A stretch of 64,000 bases of DNA from Fabrea salina (GCA_022984795.1 JALIHJ010000057.1:62001-126000), one strand, 5' to 3'. Numbered from the stretch's first letter, positions 29,029 to 39,034 are shown. The notes: generated by a model not told the origin, from the sequence alone. Numbers and translations: made by a program.

Positions 29029-29056
29029 TTAATTACACATTTGAGCGTTATAATAA

Positions 29057-29500
29057 ATGTCCTCCCCCGAAAAAAGAAGAATGAACCCTGTGGAAGAACT
29101 GTCTTTTCTAGACGAAGCTATTAAAAAAGAAAGATTACACTCTAAAATCCATGAACACTTCACTCTAAATCCCCGGTCTTGTAACTCCTAAACAGTAATG
29201 CTACTTTCGGACAAGCCTAACAGAACTGGACTACTCAATGTCGACGCTGAACACGAAGCCACTCTAGGCAATGAACTCAAGGACAAACTCATGCGACTCT
29301 CTGCTGTGCCCAAAACCAAAACTTCTTTCCCAGTTACTTCAAATCAAGAGTTTGGTTGGGACTCAGACTTGGTAAGCTTTACTTAGCCCAAACCCAAACC
29401 TACTTGGAACTTTTCCAAGCCTTCTTGTGAAGAAACTAAGTACGCTTCAAGTTACTACACTATGACTGGAAAAAGTCCCTTTTCTAGTGGCCGCTCTTAA
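29057..29500 (+). CDS. CFAP144: CFAP144 (FAM183)-like axonemal protein, three exons
   Basis: This gene is only visible after splicing. The exons are 29057-29180, 29196-29371 and 29387-29500, with two 15-nt introns, giving 137 residues. The start carries LHSKIHEHFTLNPRS. The middle has FPVTSNQEFGWDSDL, and the end has WNFSKPSCEETKYAS. These correspond to the family blocks LNP, (F)PxTxxQExGW and ExTKY. FAP144 is a microtubule inner protein of doublets. The gene is divergent from the coiled-coil gene (28 bp), and two other CFAP genes lie within 7 kb. Confidence 0.75.
29181..29195 (+). other. 15-nt intron
   Basis: GTAACTCCTAAACAG, phase 1. The in-frame stop on retention is the TAA that contains the branch A. 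Confidence 0.88.
29372..29386 (+). other. 15-nt intron
   Basis: GTAAGCTTTACTTAG, phase 0, ending in an in-frame TAG. Confidence 0.88.
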
Positions 29501-29527
29501 TTAAGTATGAAAAACGTTAGTTAGTCA

Positions 29528-32500
29528 TTAGAAGTTCCTAGAAGGGAAACCTGTCATGAACTGGGGGAATCCTGTTTGTTGGTTTGGTTGCTGGAACCCT
29601 GTTTGCATAGCCTGCTGAGGGAACCCTGTTTGCATAGCCTGTTGGGGGAACCCTGTTTGCATGCCTAAGCCTGGCTGCATTCCAGTCATAGGAACACTGG
29701 GCATCAAAGCAGGGGTGTTTCCTAGTCCTGGCATTCCCATGGACATAGCGTCAACAGCTTCAAGGGGTGCGTGGACTTGGGCTTCGGCTTTTTCTTCTTC
29801 TTTCTTTTCTTTTTGAGTTATTTTCTTTTCAAGTTGCGAAATTCTGAAGTTGGAGTCCCTCATAACCTGAATGAAGTAAGGCATAGCAAAGTCAAAGTAA
29901 CCTGCTCCCCAAGCCAGTTCCATCACAACGTCTGAGTGCAAGTAAGGGAAACAAATGTAAGTGCAGGCGCAAAAAGCTTCTTTGTCTTGGATTTCTATGA
30001 AGTAAGTCAGTAGCTCTTCAGCAATTTCGGAGTTTTTGCTTTGTTGGGCAGTTTCCATAGCGTCTTCGTATATTTGGTCTTTTTTGCTGATGCTAAGTGA
30101 CTGCGAGTACCTTTGGTTGACTCTGTAGAGGTAAGCAGCTATCCTTCGCATTTCTAGTAGTTCGTGTCTTTCTAGTTCTTTTGCTAGAGAAAGTTGGTCA
30201 AAGCTGTCGTAACTAGTTACGCTGTTTTTGAGTGCTTCGTAGTCTTCCATTTCAATCAGCAACTCGTTCACTGCTTCGTTGACTTGGGAAACGTTGTACA
30301 TCTGCACAGACTGCAGCCAAGGCAGACACAATACCAAGTGCCCTGCTCTTCTAAGCACCTGGACTGCTTTAGCATGGTCAATCTTAGCTGAAACACTTTT
30401 AAGCAAGTCGTTGATAAGCATTGGTTGCTCTTCAATGTAGAAAATGATGGCTCTGAAGAACAAGTCTTGGTTGGTGGCTTTTTGTATAACCTCAGCAAAA
30501 GTTTCGTGGTTCCAAGCGGTGGGCGAATGCTCCATCATGATCACCAAAGCGTTGTCGAACTCGTCGTACTTGATGTACAGAAACACTGCTTCGCTCCATC
30601 TTTTGAAGCGTTCACAAGCTCTTAAAAGCTTAGGAATGTTGAACCGTTGGTAGTAGTTTTTGCAGTGCTCCATGAGTTTGTTAGGTCTGTACTTAGCGTA
30701 CAACACTCCCAACTCAGTGAAGATCCCAGTGTGGGCTCTTTCACTGGGCATGCCGTTTTCTAGCAAAGCTATTAGTTCGTCAGGGTGTCCGTAGTGTTCG
30801 TAGTGCCTGATAAGGTCTTCTAAGTGGTCAGGGTGAGTAATTATGTTTAAGCCTGCCATAGCAGCTAACTTAAACTCTCCGTGGGCCACACAGGCAAAGT
30901 TAACTTCTTTCCAGACTCTGGGGTTGTTGGCTTTCTTAGCAGCTTCCATTGCGTCCATGAACCTTTCAAGCTTCACCAAACAGCTTGCAAGTCTTGCCCA
31001 GTTGTTAACGCTTGCAAAAAGAATCCTTCCAGCTTCGTAGAGTTTTTCGTTAAAGCACCTTTCTCCTACTTTGCCAATGTCAGCTTGGTTGCTTCCAGAT
31101 ATGAAGTCTTCTAAGTCACTAAGCATGTCACACTTAGCATAGGCAAACACCAACTCTGAATCCACTAAAGAGTCTTTTTGGTGGAGTTGTTGACTTCTAG
31201 CTAGGTGCAAGTAAGCTATTAGCTTTGAGTAACAGTCTGCTTTTTCGCAAGCTGCAACTACTTCTCTGTAGTTCTCAGGGTCGCCTGCTTTGATGTATGA
31301 GTCAATTGAAGCTTCTACAAACCCGTTGTCTAGTTGGGCTTTTCCTAACATACTCCAGACTTCAGGGCTGCCTACACGCTCTGCAAACTCGCTTGCTCTG
31401 TCAATTTGGCCAATGTTTTCAATTAGAACCTGCACAGCTTCTTTGTTAAGTCCAGCTTTTTTGTAAATCAAAAAGGCTTCTTCGGCAAGGCCTTGTTGAG
31501 TTAAGGCGTACTCAGCTATTTCAGGTGCGTCGTAGTTGTCCAAGCGGTTGATGTAGTCCTTCACTCTGCCAGGGTCGGATTTCATTGCTGTAACTATCAA
31601 CATGTTTTGAAGGGTTTTGTTCTTTGAGAACTCAGACTTGTGCAGTACAATCTTTTCCAATAGTTCAATAAGCTCTTTTTGGAGGTCTGCTTTCAGAAAA
31701 GCTTTCACAGCAATAGAGACTTCTTCAGAGTCTCTGCTGTCAGGAAGAGCAGAGGCCACTACTTGATCAATCACGTGTCTTCTGTGGGGGTTCTCGTTAG
31801 TAAGCACTTTAGACCATAGTTCAAGGTCCTTTCTTTCAACTAAGTACCGAGCTTGCACTCTGTACATAGCGTTCCTGTTAGTGAGTTCTACAAGGTCGTC
31901 ATCACACTCTCCCCAAGCCTTCATGTAGGCTTTCACAGCTAAGTCGGGGTTTCTTTCTTCACAGTACTTTCCAACTATTCTGGCATCGTAGAACTCGTTC
32001 CTGATTAAGAAGTCTTCAGGGTCCCTGTTGGTGTCGATGTAAATCTTAGCAAGGGCAGTGTGCACTGCAGTGTCTTGGATGCCTTCCCTTTCTCTGTCTT
32101 CTAGCCAACTCTGCACAACTCTGAGTTTGTTGCGCTTCTCCATCTCCTCAACTAGGGGCTCCACCGGAACTGCAGACCTCAGAGTGTTCAGAATCTGTTT
32201 AATGTAGGTTTCGTCACAGTCTAAGTCCAGCAGGGTTCCTAACACCAAAGGCGTAGCTGAGTTGTTGTACTTCACAAGGTAAGCTTCAATGTACCTGTTA
32301 AGTCCTGCTTTGTAAAGGTACCTTGTAAGGTCTTCAGCGTACCCGTGGATGTCACACAAGTAAATAAGAGGCACAGGCGAAGGCAGCTTAATGTCTTTCA
32401 AAAACTCTTTAACGCGTGCAGGGTCGTATGTGTTGGTTTCTCTAATGACCCTTTCAACTTCTTTGACTTGGTTGCATTTGGCAGCAGCTTCAATGTACTT

Positions 32501-34717
32501 GAAGTGCACGTCTGGGTCTTCAGTGTTCCCCAGCACAGACCCCAAGAAAAAGAACAGCCCTTCAAAGCTTCCGAAACTTTCAAACATCTTAATCAAGGCA
32601 GGAATGGTGATTTCGGAGTAGTACTTAATAGCTACTTGGACTACTAGTTGCAGGTTAGCTTGTCTGTTTTGCTTCATCATGTCGTACAGGCACTGAAGAG
32701 CGTTGTTGGGAGTCATGTGTCCGAAGAAAGCTACTAAGAACTCTTGGTTGATTTGGGGAGCGTGGACTAGCACTCTTCTGATGTCGTTGATGTCTCTGTA
32801 GTTTTCAAGAGCTCTTTGGTAAAGTCCTCCTTGTTCACATAGTCCTGCTATTCTTACTTTGTCGTAGTGACTGAACATGTCTGTTTGGAAAATAGTTTCG
32901 GCCACTTGTGGAGCGTGTGTGATTGTTTTTTCAAGAAGTTTAGTTTGAAGGTGGCCTTGGTCTGGGGAGTCGTCTGAAAGCACGTCTAGTAAGTACGATG
33001 TTGCTGCTTGTAAGTTGTTTTGGTTGAAGAAAATGTCTGCCACTGCGTTGATGTCTGCATTTTTGCCTGCTCTTTTGGCTAAGTCAACTGCTGAGTCTGG
33101 GCTAGTTGCTGCAAGTTGGCGAATCATAGACATGTAGTCAGGGGTGATTCCGTGTTGTTGGGCATACTGCTTAGCTTTGTCGTGCTGGCCTGTTTCCATA
33201 AGTCCCATAAGCACTCTTTGGGGGTTGTTGGTTTTCATGTTGATTTGGAGTGACAGTTGGGGGTCGAACTCTCTGACCAGGTCTGCTAGTTCTTCACTGG
33301 ACTCAATTTTGTCTTCGCGTATCCAGTTTTCGAGGAACTGTTTGCGGCCTTGTTGGAGAAGGGGCCTTGCAATCTCAAGAGACTCCCACTTGTTGAGTTT
33401 ACCCACTTCTAACAGAGTGCTGAAGTAAGCAAGCATAGGGTGGGGCTGGCCTGGTTGTTGCGGCAGCGACTTAAGTCTGTTGATAGTTTCTTGGTTCCTA
33501 AGTAAGGTTCCGGGAGCACCTGAAGCAATTCTAGCAGCTCCTTTGACGTCACCTGAACCCAAAAGTCTGTTGAATTGCTGCAAAAACAGTTCGTCAGCAC
33601 CATGGAGCTGGAACCTCTGTGCAAGCCGGAAGGATACTTGGTTGGCGTCTGAAATGTGCCTGCACACGGAGTTGATGTAGCTTACTAGGTTGTTTTCGTC
33701 AACAGTGATTCCCATAACGTGTCCGCGTCTGTTGACAGCAAGCATTCCGTCGAACCTGGATGTTCTGCAGGTCACAAAAATAGTGTCTTCGCATAGACGG
33801 CTTCTGTAAATGAGGTTTGCAGCAGTGGTTTCAAATAGATACAAGTAACCGAACTTAGTCACCATAGCTACTACTCCATACTTAGTAAGTAAGTGCATAG
33901 CTACAGGGAAGTCGTTTTGGGCCTCTGGAGCATACTGGATTTCACTAGTAGCTTTGAACTTTTGGCCTGAAGCTGGTTTGTTGATTTCCATAACGTGGAT
34001 TCTACTAGAAGTTTCGCCTTGTTTTTTCTCAACAAAAGAAAAACACGTTACAGGAGGTTGTCCGTCGTGCAAAGGGATTTCGCCAAAACACCCTGCGTAA
34101 CCCTCTAAAATCTGCTGTTGGCCTGTGGTCGAAAAGTACAGTTGTATATGGCCCAGAATAGTCTTTCCCCTGTCTGGAGTGGAAATAGCAGTTAACAGAA
34201 GCCAAGCCTCTGAGGCGTCAGTAGCGTACCCGATGATTTGGGCGTTGGCGCCTTCGAGGGGACCTGACCGGTCGAACATTTTTTTAGGAACGTCAGAGCC
34301 TTCCATAGACCAGTGGTACACACTCCTAACAGTGACCAAAGCAAGTTTAGAGTGGGAAAGCCACCTCCAGTAAACAATGGGCTCAGGGAAGTCGTGGACT
34401 TTGATCTTCTGCTTGGCATCTAAATTGTACACCTGCACAAAGTGCCCGCCTGAACTCTCGTTTTTGGCTTTGAGGGCAATTATGTTCTGAGTGGGGTTCA
34501 TGATAGCGGCTTCAGCTTTCATAGGGCGCCTGATGACATTGTTGTTATTCTGAAGCTCAACCACAACCACTTGTGCAGAACCGTCTTGGGCTTCGTCACG
34601 GATGCAGATGTACTTCTCTGACTCGAGAGTGAGGAATCCGAATCTAAACGAGTTTTGGTTCAAACCTAGACTTTGCAGGTCTACTATTGGTTGAACTTTT
34701 ACCGGAGCCTGTGCCAT
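29528..34717 (-). CDS. CLTC: Clathrin heavy chain
   Basis: The 1729 residues are slightly longer than animal clathrin (about 1675). The N-terminal seven-blade propeller is seen from VDLQSLGLNQNSFRFGFLTLES onward (about residues 1-330), with the linker that follows. Seven clathrin heavy-chain repeats of paired helices make the leg (for example VIDQVVASALPDSRDSEEVS). The trimerisation domain is near residue 1600 (FDFAMPYFIQVMRDSN). The tail beyond about residue 1655 is odd: Met/Gly/Pro-rich with four or five MQTGFPQ-like repeats in place of the usual short QLMLT tail. The gene is intron-free over 5.2 kb. Confidence 0.97.
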   Translation of the reverse strand: MAQAPVKVQPIVDLQSLGLNQNSFRFGFLTLESEKYICIRDEAQDGSAQVVVVELQNNNNVIRRPMKAEAAIMNPTQNIIALKAKNESSGGHFVQVYNLDAKQKIKVHDFPEPIVYWRWLSHSKLALVTVRSVYHWSMEGSDVPKKMFDRSGPLEGANAQIIGYATDASEAWLLLTAISTPDRGKTILGHIQLYFSTTGQQQILEGYAGCFGEIPLHDGQPPVTCFSFVEKKQGETSSRIHVMEINKPASGQKFKATSEIQYAPEAQNDFPVAMHLLTKYGVVAMVTKFGYLYLFETTAANLIYRSRLCEDTIFVTCRTSRFDGMLAVNRRGHVMGITVDENNLVSYINSVCRHISDANQVSFRLAQRFQLHGADELFLQQFNRLLGSGDVKGAARIASGAPGTLLRNQETINRLKSLPQQPGQPHPMLAYFSTLLEVGKLNKWESLEIARPLLQQGRKQFLENWIREDKIESSEELADLVREFDPQLSLQINMKTNNPQRVLMGLMETGQHDKAKQYAQQHGITPDYMSMIRQLAATSPDSAVDLAKRAGKNADINAVADIFFNQNNLQAATSYLLDVLSDDSPDQGHLQTKLLEKTITHAPQVAETIFQTDMFSHYDKVRIAGLCEQGGLYQRALENYRDINDIRRVLVHAPQINQEFLVAFFGHMTPNNALQCLYDMMKQNRQANLQLVVQVAIKYYSEITIPALIKMFESFGSFEGLFFFLGSVLGNTEDPDVHFKYIEAAAKCNQVKEVERVIRETNTYDPARVKEFLKDIKLPSPVPLIYLCDIHGYAEDLTRYLYKAGLNRYIEAYLVKYNNSATPLVLGTLLDLDCDETYIKQILNTLRSAVPVEPLVEEMEKRNKLRVVQSWLEDREREGIQDTAVHTALAKIYIDTNRDPEDFLIRNEFYDARIVGKYCEERNPDLAVKAYMKAWGECDDDLVELTNRNAMYRVQARYLVERKDLELWSKVLTNENPHRRHVIDQVVASALPDSRDSEEVSIAVKAFLKADLQKELIELLEKIVLHKSEFSKNKTLQNMLIVTAMKSDPGRVKDYINRLDNYDAPEIAEYALTQQGLAEEAFLIYKKAGLNKEAVQVLIENIGQIDRASEFAERVGSPEVWSMLGKAQLDNGFVEASIDSYIKAGDPENYREVVAACEKADCYSKLIAYLHLARSQQLHQKDSLVDSELVFAYAKCDMLSDLEDFISGSNQADIGKVGERCFNEKLYEAGRILFASVNNWARLASCLVKLERFMDAMEAAKKANNPRVWKEVNFACVAHGEFKLAAMAGLNIITHPDHLEDLIRHYEHYGHPDELIALLENGMPSERAHTGIFTELGVLYAKYRPNKLMEHCKNYYQRFNIPKLLRACERFKRWSEAVFLYIKYDEFDNALVIMMEHSPTAWNHETFAEVIQKATNQDLFFRAIIFYIEEQPMLINDLLKSVSAKIDHAKAVQVLRRAGHLVLCLPWLQSVQMYNVSQVNEAVNELLIEMEDYEALKNSVTSYDSFDQLSLAKELERHELLEMRRIAAYLYRVNQRYSQSLSISKKDQIYEDAMETAQQSKNSEIAEELLTYFIEIQDKEAFCACTYICFPYLHSDVVMELAWGAGYFDFAMPYFIQVMRDSNFRISQLEKKITQKEKKEEEKAEAQVHAPLEAVDAMSMGMPGLGNTPALMPSVPMTGMQPGLGMQTGFPQQAMQTGFPQQAMQTGFQQPNQQTGFPQFMTGFPSRNF

Positions 34718-34744
34718 TTTATTATGAGGTTTTAAATATTTGAA

Positions 34745-36079
34745 CTACTTTTGCTCTAAGGCTGAGTACTCTTGCTTGATGGAGTTGATTTCTTCAGTGG
34801 TTTTGGAAATCATTTCTTTGTAGTGACTTAAAGCGTCCTTTGCAAGGTTGAGTTTAAAGGTTTCCACTAAGTAGTTGTCGCAGACTTCTGACAAGGTTTC
34901 AGCTAAGTCGTTCACTTCAGTTACTAAAGCAGGAGGGTTGCCTATTTGAGGTTCAATTCTGTCGCTTAGGTTGAGGTTTACTTTTTCTAAAGTGTGTTTT
35001 TCTTCAGCTAAGTTTTTGATGAGTTCGTTTTGTTTGGATATCTCGTTGGAGGTGTAGTTGATTTCTTGGATGAGTTCTTCAATGGCTGCTTTGATTTGGT
35101 GGTCGTTTTCTAACAGCACTTGCTTTCGGTTTTGGTACTGGTTAAGGGCTGTGTTAAGTAGCTCGTTTAAGTTCTGGTTTTGAGAGTTATAGAACTCAGC
35201 CACTTGGGAGTTCTTGGTTAGGTAGTTGTACTCGTCTTCTTCAAGGACTAGTTGGGCTTTTAGGGACTCCAACTCGCCTTTAAGGTTTAATTGTTCAGAA
35301 ACCAAACTGTACTCCTCTGCTTTTTCTTTATTTAGTTGTTTTTGGAGTTCTTCAAGTTGTTTTCGGAGTTTTGAGTTGTCTTCGTTTAGTTTTTCAGTTT
35401 GGCGTTGTGAATCAGAACACCGAGTAGAGAACTCTTGGCAACTCTTCAGAATGTAAGTGAAGTTTTCTAGCAAGTCTCTGTCTAGTTGCTTCATTTCAAG
35501 TCTCATTTGGTTGGCTTTTTCAAACATTTCTTCAAAAACTCCAGAAGAGAGTTCTTGAGGAGCACTGGAGTGGATTTTCTCTTCTAAAGACTTGCTTTGA
35601 GAGTCCAGTTGGGAGTCAAATTCAGTTAGTTGTTTAAGTTCTGAGTCTAGTTTCTGGAGTTCTTCTTCGATTTCTTTGATGCTTCTGGTGTGGTCTTCGC
35701 AGTTCTGTCTGAGTTGGGTGTAGGTTTCTTCTCCTGTCCTCAGCACGTCTTTGAACTGTTGCTCTGACTTAGAAATCAAGTTCTTCAGTTCGTGTGTTTC
35801 TTGTCCTGACAAGTAAACTAGTTTGAGTTTTTGGTTAAGTCCTAGTATCAGAGTGCGTAGGTACTCAGCTTCATGCGAAGAAACTATTTCTTTAGGCACT
35901 GAAATGCTAACGCTTCCGTAAAGGTTTGGAATTTCTAAGGGGTCTTCTGAGTTACTGAACAAGTCCAGAGGCTCAACTTGGGCTAGAAGGTCAGTGATTC
36001 TTTTGTTGAGTCCGTCAAACTTTTCTTTCAAGTTGATGCAGGACTGGCAGTCTGCTTCTGGTTCCATAACTGCTTCCAT
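34745..36079 (-). CDS. Coiled-coil protein, unknown
   Basis: The start is MEAVMEPEADCQSC (36079). The codons further upstream begin with TTG and overlap the neighbouring kinase gene. The protein has 444 residues with an N-terminal Cys pair (CQSC) and then nearly continuous coiled coil from about residue 75 (LRTLILGLNQKLKLV). The Asn and Gln content is high. No domain is recognised. A cytoskeletal role is a guess. Confidence 0.78.
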   Translation of the reverse strand: MEAVMEPEADCQSCINLKEKFDGLNKRITDLLAQVEPLDLFSNSEDPLEIPNLYGSVSISVPKEIVSSHEAEYLRTLILGLNQKLKLVYLSGQETHELKNLISKSEQQFKDVLRTGEETYTQLRQNCEDHTRSIKEIEEELQKLDSELKQLTEFDSQLDSQSKSLEEKIHSSAPQELSSGVFEEMFEKANQMRLEMKQLDRDLLENFTYILKSCQEFSTRCSDSQRQTEKLNEDNSKLRKQLEELQKQLNKEKAEEYSLVSEQLNLKGELESLKAQLVLEEDEYNYLTKNSQVAEFYNSQNQNLNELLNTALNQYQNRKQVLLENDHQIKAAIEELIQEINYTSNEISKQNELIKNLAEEKHTLEKVNLNLSDRIEPQIGNPPALVTEVNDLAETLSEVCDNYLVETFKLNLAKDALSHYKEMISKTTEEINSIKQEYSALEQK

Positions 36080-36099
36080 GTTTAGCTTAACTAAATTAT

Positions 36100-37530
36100 T
36101 TAACAATTACTAACTTCTAGCAACTGGTAAGTAGCTGAAGCGTGGTTTAAGTCTCCGTATTTAATACATTCCAAAACGTAATCTTCAGGAAAACCTAGCT
36201 CCAGCATTTTGACCATAATGGTCCTAGTGGAGTTCTTGTGTTCAGTAAAGGACTCAGAACTTATTTTGGGATATACAGAGTCGCCAAGTTCATCTGGCAT
36301 CAGCTTTCTAAGCCAAGGGTGGTTATAAATATCGTTTAGTTGAATTCTAAAGTGAGGAATCGGGTTCAGCATTAGCCTTACTAAGTCTGCAAGTTCACTA
36401 GAAAGTTCTTCTGGAAACTCGTAGTTACCCTTTAGAATCAGTTTGTGTAGCTCTGAAAGAGTCTTGGCCTTAAAAGGCACAGTTCCTGAAACCATAGCGT
36501 ACAAAAGCACACCTAAGCTCCAAATGTCCACATAAAAAGGTTCGTAGCCCCTGCCAGCTATGATTTCAGGTGCCAAGTAAGCAGGAGTTCCGCACTGCTC
36601 ATGAACTTTTTCGCCGAACTTAGCTATTCTGCTTACTCCGAAGTCGCAGATTTTAGCACAAGAAAGGTCAGAGTTAAGCAGTATGTTGTCTAGTTTGATG
36701 TCTCGGTGGATCACGTTCTTCCTGTGACAGGCCCTTATTCCGTCAACAACTTGTCCAAATACCACTCGAGCTTCGCTTTCAGTAATCTTTTTCCTAGACT
36801 TAATCAGTTGTAACAAGTCCCCGCCTCCAGCATACTCCATAACCATCAACAAGTGCCTTGAACTCTCGAAAACTTCAAACAGTCTTACTACATTTCTGTG
36901 TTTGATTCTTTTCATCACACAAACTTCCTGCAGCACTTTGCGTCTTTTCCTTTCGTCCCTTATGTTGGCTTTCTCAATGGCTTTTATAGCTACTTTGAGT
37001 CCAGTGAGTTTGTGGATGCCAAGATATACTTTTCCAAAGGCGCCTCTTCCTATTAGTTTTCCGTACTTGTAAAAGTTAACAGTGGTTGGGGGAGGCACTC
37101 TTTTGGTTCGGAAATTAAGGACGATTTTTTGGATGAGGCGTTCCCTGTCATCTTCTCTTTGGGATTGGGATCCGTCTTCTATCATGAACTTGTCCAACTT
37201 CGAAGTAGAGTTGTTTCTGTGGTGGGCTTTTTTCATTGTGGGTTGCTGGATCCCGTTTTCGAGGCTCCCTTTGGCATTGGACTGGCCTGAAACGTTTGGG
37301 CTTGCGTTTTCTGAAAAAGCACGTCGGGAATCTGGAGAAGACTTTGGAGAACGCAGTCTGATATTGAAGTGTATAGGCGACCTTGAATTCGAGGGGTTTT
37401 TGTCGGCGGCAGGACTTGCTAGTCTTGAACGGACTTTTCTGACAGGCATCCAGTCTCCTTTAGGTTTCAGAAACTTTAGTTTCTTTTGCGACCTTAACTT
37501 AGCTGATGTTGGTCTAGAGTTATCTGCCAT
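36100..37530 (-). CDS. CAMK-like (AMPK/MARK-type) protein kinase
   Basis: The N-terminal 145 residues are basic and Ser/Pro-rich. The kinase domain follows (about residues 150-405): GRGAFGKVY, VAIKAIEK, the catalytic loop HRDIKLDNIL, DFGVSRIAK and GTPAYLAPE. HPWL at the end of the domain is the CAMK signature. A short C-terminal helical stretch (MVKMLELGFPEDYVLECIKYGDLNHASATYQLL) has the look of the UBA domain found in MARK and SIK kinases. The activation-loop Thr (QCGT) is present, so an upstream LKB1- or CaMKK-type kinase may act on it. Confidence 0.88.
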   Translation of the reverse strand: MADNSRPTSAKLRSQKKLKFLKPKGDWMPVRKVRSRLASPAADKNPSNSRSPIHFNIRLRSPKSSPDSRRAFSENASPNVSGQSNAKGSLENGIQQPTMKKAHHRNNSTSKLDKFMIEDGSQSQREDDRERLIQKIVLNFRTKRVPPPTTVNFYKYGKLIGRGAFGKVYLGIHKLTGLKVAIKAIEKANIRDERKRRKVLQEVCVMKRIKHRNVVRLFEVFESSRHLLMVMEYAGGGDLLQLIKSRKKITESEARVVFGQVVDGIRACHRKNVIHRDIKLDNILLNSDLSCAKICDFGVSRIAKFGEKVHEQCGTPAYLAPEIIAGRGYEPFYVDIWSLGVLLYAMVSGTVPFKAKTLSELHKLILKGNYEFPEELSSELADLVRLMLNPIPHFRIQLNDIYNHPWLRKLMPDELGDSVYPKISSESFTEHKNSTRTIMVKMLELGFPEDYVLECIKYGDLNHASATYQLLEVSNC

Positions 37531-37592
37531 TTCGCTAGATTACTTAAATGTTTACTAAGCGATAAAATCTAAACTAGGAATTTTTTTAATAC

Positions 37593-37604
37593 ATGGTGAA
37601 ATAA
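37593..37604 (+). promoter_or_regulatory. Conserved mini-uORF motif before BPI-like gene 1
   Basis: The 17-mer ATGGTGAAATAATTATG (37593-37609) has a three-codon ORF (Met-Val-Lys-stop) ending 2 nt before the main ATG. The same 17-mer precedes the second copy at 39047. Whether it is transcribed is unknown. Confidence 0.45.
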
Positions 37605-37606
37605 TT

Positions 37607-39034
37607 ATGAGGTTGGCATTTATTGTAGCAAACCTAGTTGTGCTTGGTTTGAGCTCAAAGGCAGGAGTTGAAGTGGGTTTTACGAGTGATGCCTTAGAGT
37701 CACTTAAAAAAGACGCTCTGCCCAGTGTACTTCATAAAATCGGAAACATCCAAATTCCAGAACAAGAGGGCACAATAGGCAAGGACTGGTACGAAATCAA
37801 AGTAAAGGCCTATGGAATAGTGGTTTCAGGCATTGATGCTAACGTTGATGCTTCTGAGATCCAGTTCAAGCCTGACCACGAGTTTGCAGTTAAAATCAAC
37901 GGCATCACTGCTAAAGCTAATTTCCAGTACCATTATGATTTACCTGTGGGAAGCGGAGGAGGCTCAGGAGATATTGATATCTCTGACACTAACGCTGACG
38001 CTGTTGTGGAAGTCACTGAAAGCAAAGGCAAACCTGTTGTGGGCATTGAAAGCTCTAATGTTCACTTAGGTCATCTTGATATCCACTTTCATGGGGATAT
38101 TCTTGGTGATATTGCTAACTGGATTATTGATTTATTTAAGAATAAACTCACAGGAACTATTGAAGATGAGATGAACAAGGCTATAAAGAACTCGGGACAG
38201 CAAGCCATAGACAAGGCCTTAAGTACCTTGCCTATTTACATAAGTTTCAGTGGCTATCCACTTGCCGTTGACTACTCCCTTCCTTCAGACCCTTTAGTTA
38301 GGTCAGACTACGTCCAAGCATCTGCAGCAGGCATCTTCCTAGACACTGACCAACCCAACTACAGTCCTCCTGTGAGTCCTCCTGTAGACCTGCCTGGGTT
38401 CGATGCAAACGGAAAGCAGATTCAGGTGATGCTTACAGACTACACTCTTAACACTGGACTTTACGCCTGCTACAAGGTAGGAATCATTAACTACAACGTC
38501 ACCAGCAGTGTGATTCCTTCAAGCTCTCCTATCAAACTTGACACTACTTCTCTAAATGACATAATTCCTGGTATGATAAGCAAGTATGGCTCTAGCAAGC
38601 CCTGCAATCTGCTATGTTATGCTTCAGGACAACCAAGCATCAAATCTACTTCAGGAGAGATCCAAGGAGACGTTGAAATGGCTTGTGAAGTGCAAGTTGA
38701 AGGAGTCTACAAAGTAGCTACTTTTGGCAACTCAATTGACTTCAGTGCTTCTGCTGTTTTAAGCAAGTGGGTAGTCAACGCTAAACTCAACAAGGTAGAA
38801 GTGAATGCCATTAAAATTACTGAGAATAACATTGGGAGCAACATTGACGTTGACTCTCTAAAGACTTCTTTGAACTTTATTCTTAAGATAGCTGTGCCTA
38901 CTATTGACCAAAAGGTGTTTAGCAAAGGAATTCCACTTCCCAAGATCGATCAAGTTAACCTTGACAACGGAGAAGTCACCATTCAAGATGGTTACTTATT
39001 CATTGAAGCCACTCCTATTTGGAATTTCAATTAA
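37607..39034 (+). CDS. Secreted BPI/LBP-family lipid-binding protein, copy 1
   Basis: The 475 residues start with a signal peptide (RLAFIVANLVVLGLSS). The two-barrel BPI/LBP/PLUNC fold follows. The first barrel has KAGVEVGFTSDALESLKKDA and the IQIPEQ strand. The Pro-rich hinge is SPPVSPPVDLPGFD. The second barrel contains GLYACYKVGIINYNV. The family binds phospholipid or LPS. In animals BPI permeabilises Gram-negative bacteria, while others only carry lipid. In a filter-feeding ciliate, defence or digestion of bacteria is plausible inference. It is a tandem paralog of the next gene, sharing most of the coding sequence. Confidence 0.85.
   Translation: MRLAFIVANLVVLGLSSKAGVEVGFTSDALESLKKDALPSVLHKIGNIQIPEQEGTIGKDWYEIKVKAYGIVVSGIDANVDASEIQFKPDHEFAVKINGITAKANFQYHYDLPVGSGGGSGDIDISDTNADAVVEVTESKGKPVVGIESSNVHLGHLDIHFHGDILGDIANWIIDLFKNKLTGTIEDEMNKAIKNSGQQAIDKALSTLPIYISFSGYPLAVDYSLPSDPLVRSDYVQASAAGIFLDTDQPNYSPPVSPPVDLPGFDANGKQIQVMLTDYTLNTGLYACYKVGIINYNVTSSVIPSSSPIKLDTTSLNDIIPGMISKYGSSKPCNLLCYASGQPSIKSTSGEIQGDVEMACEVQVEGVYKVATFGNSIDFSASAVLSKWVVNAKLNKVEVNAIKITENNIGSNIDVDSLKTSLNFILKIAVPTIDQKVFSKGIPLPKIDQVNLDNGEVTIQDGYLFIEATPIWNFN

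Noticed and set aside
29555-29690. Clathrin tail TGF repeats as Prk1/Ark-type LxxQxTG kinase sites
   Set aside because: The spacing of Gln and Thr and the hydrophobic residue do not match the consensus in most repeats.
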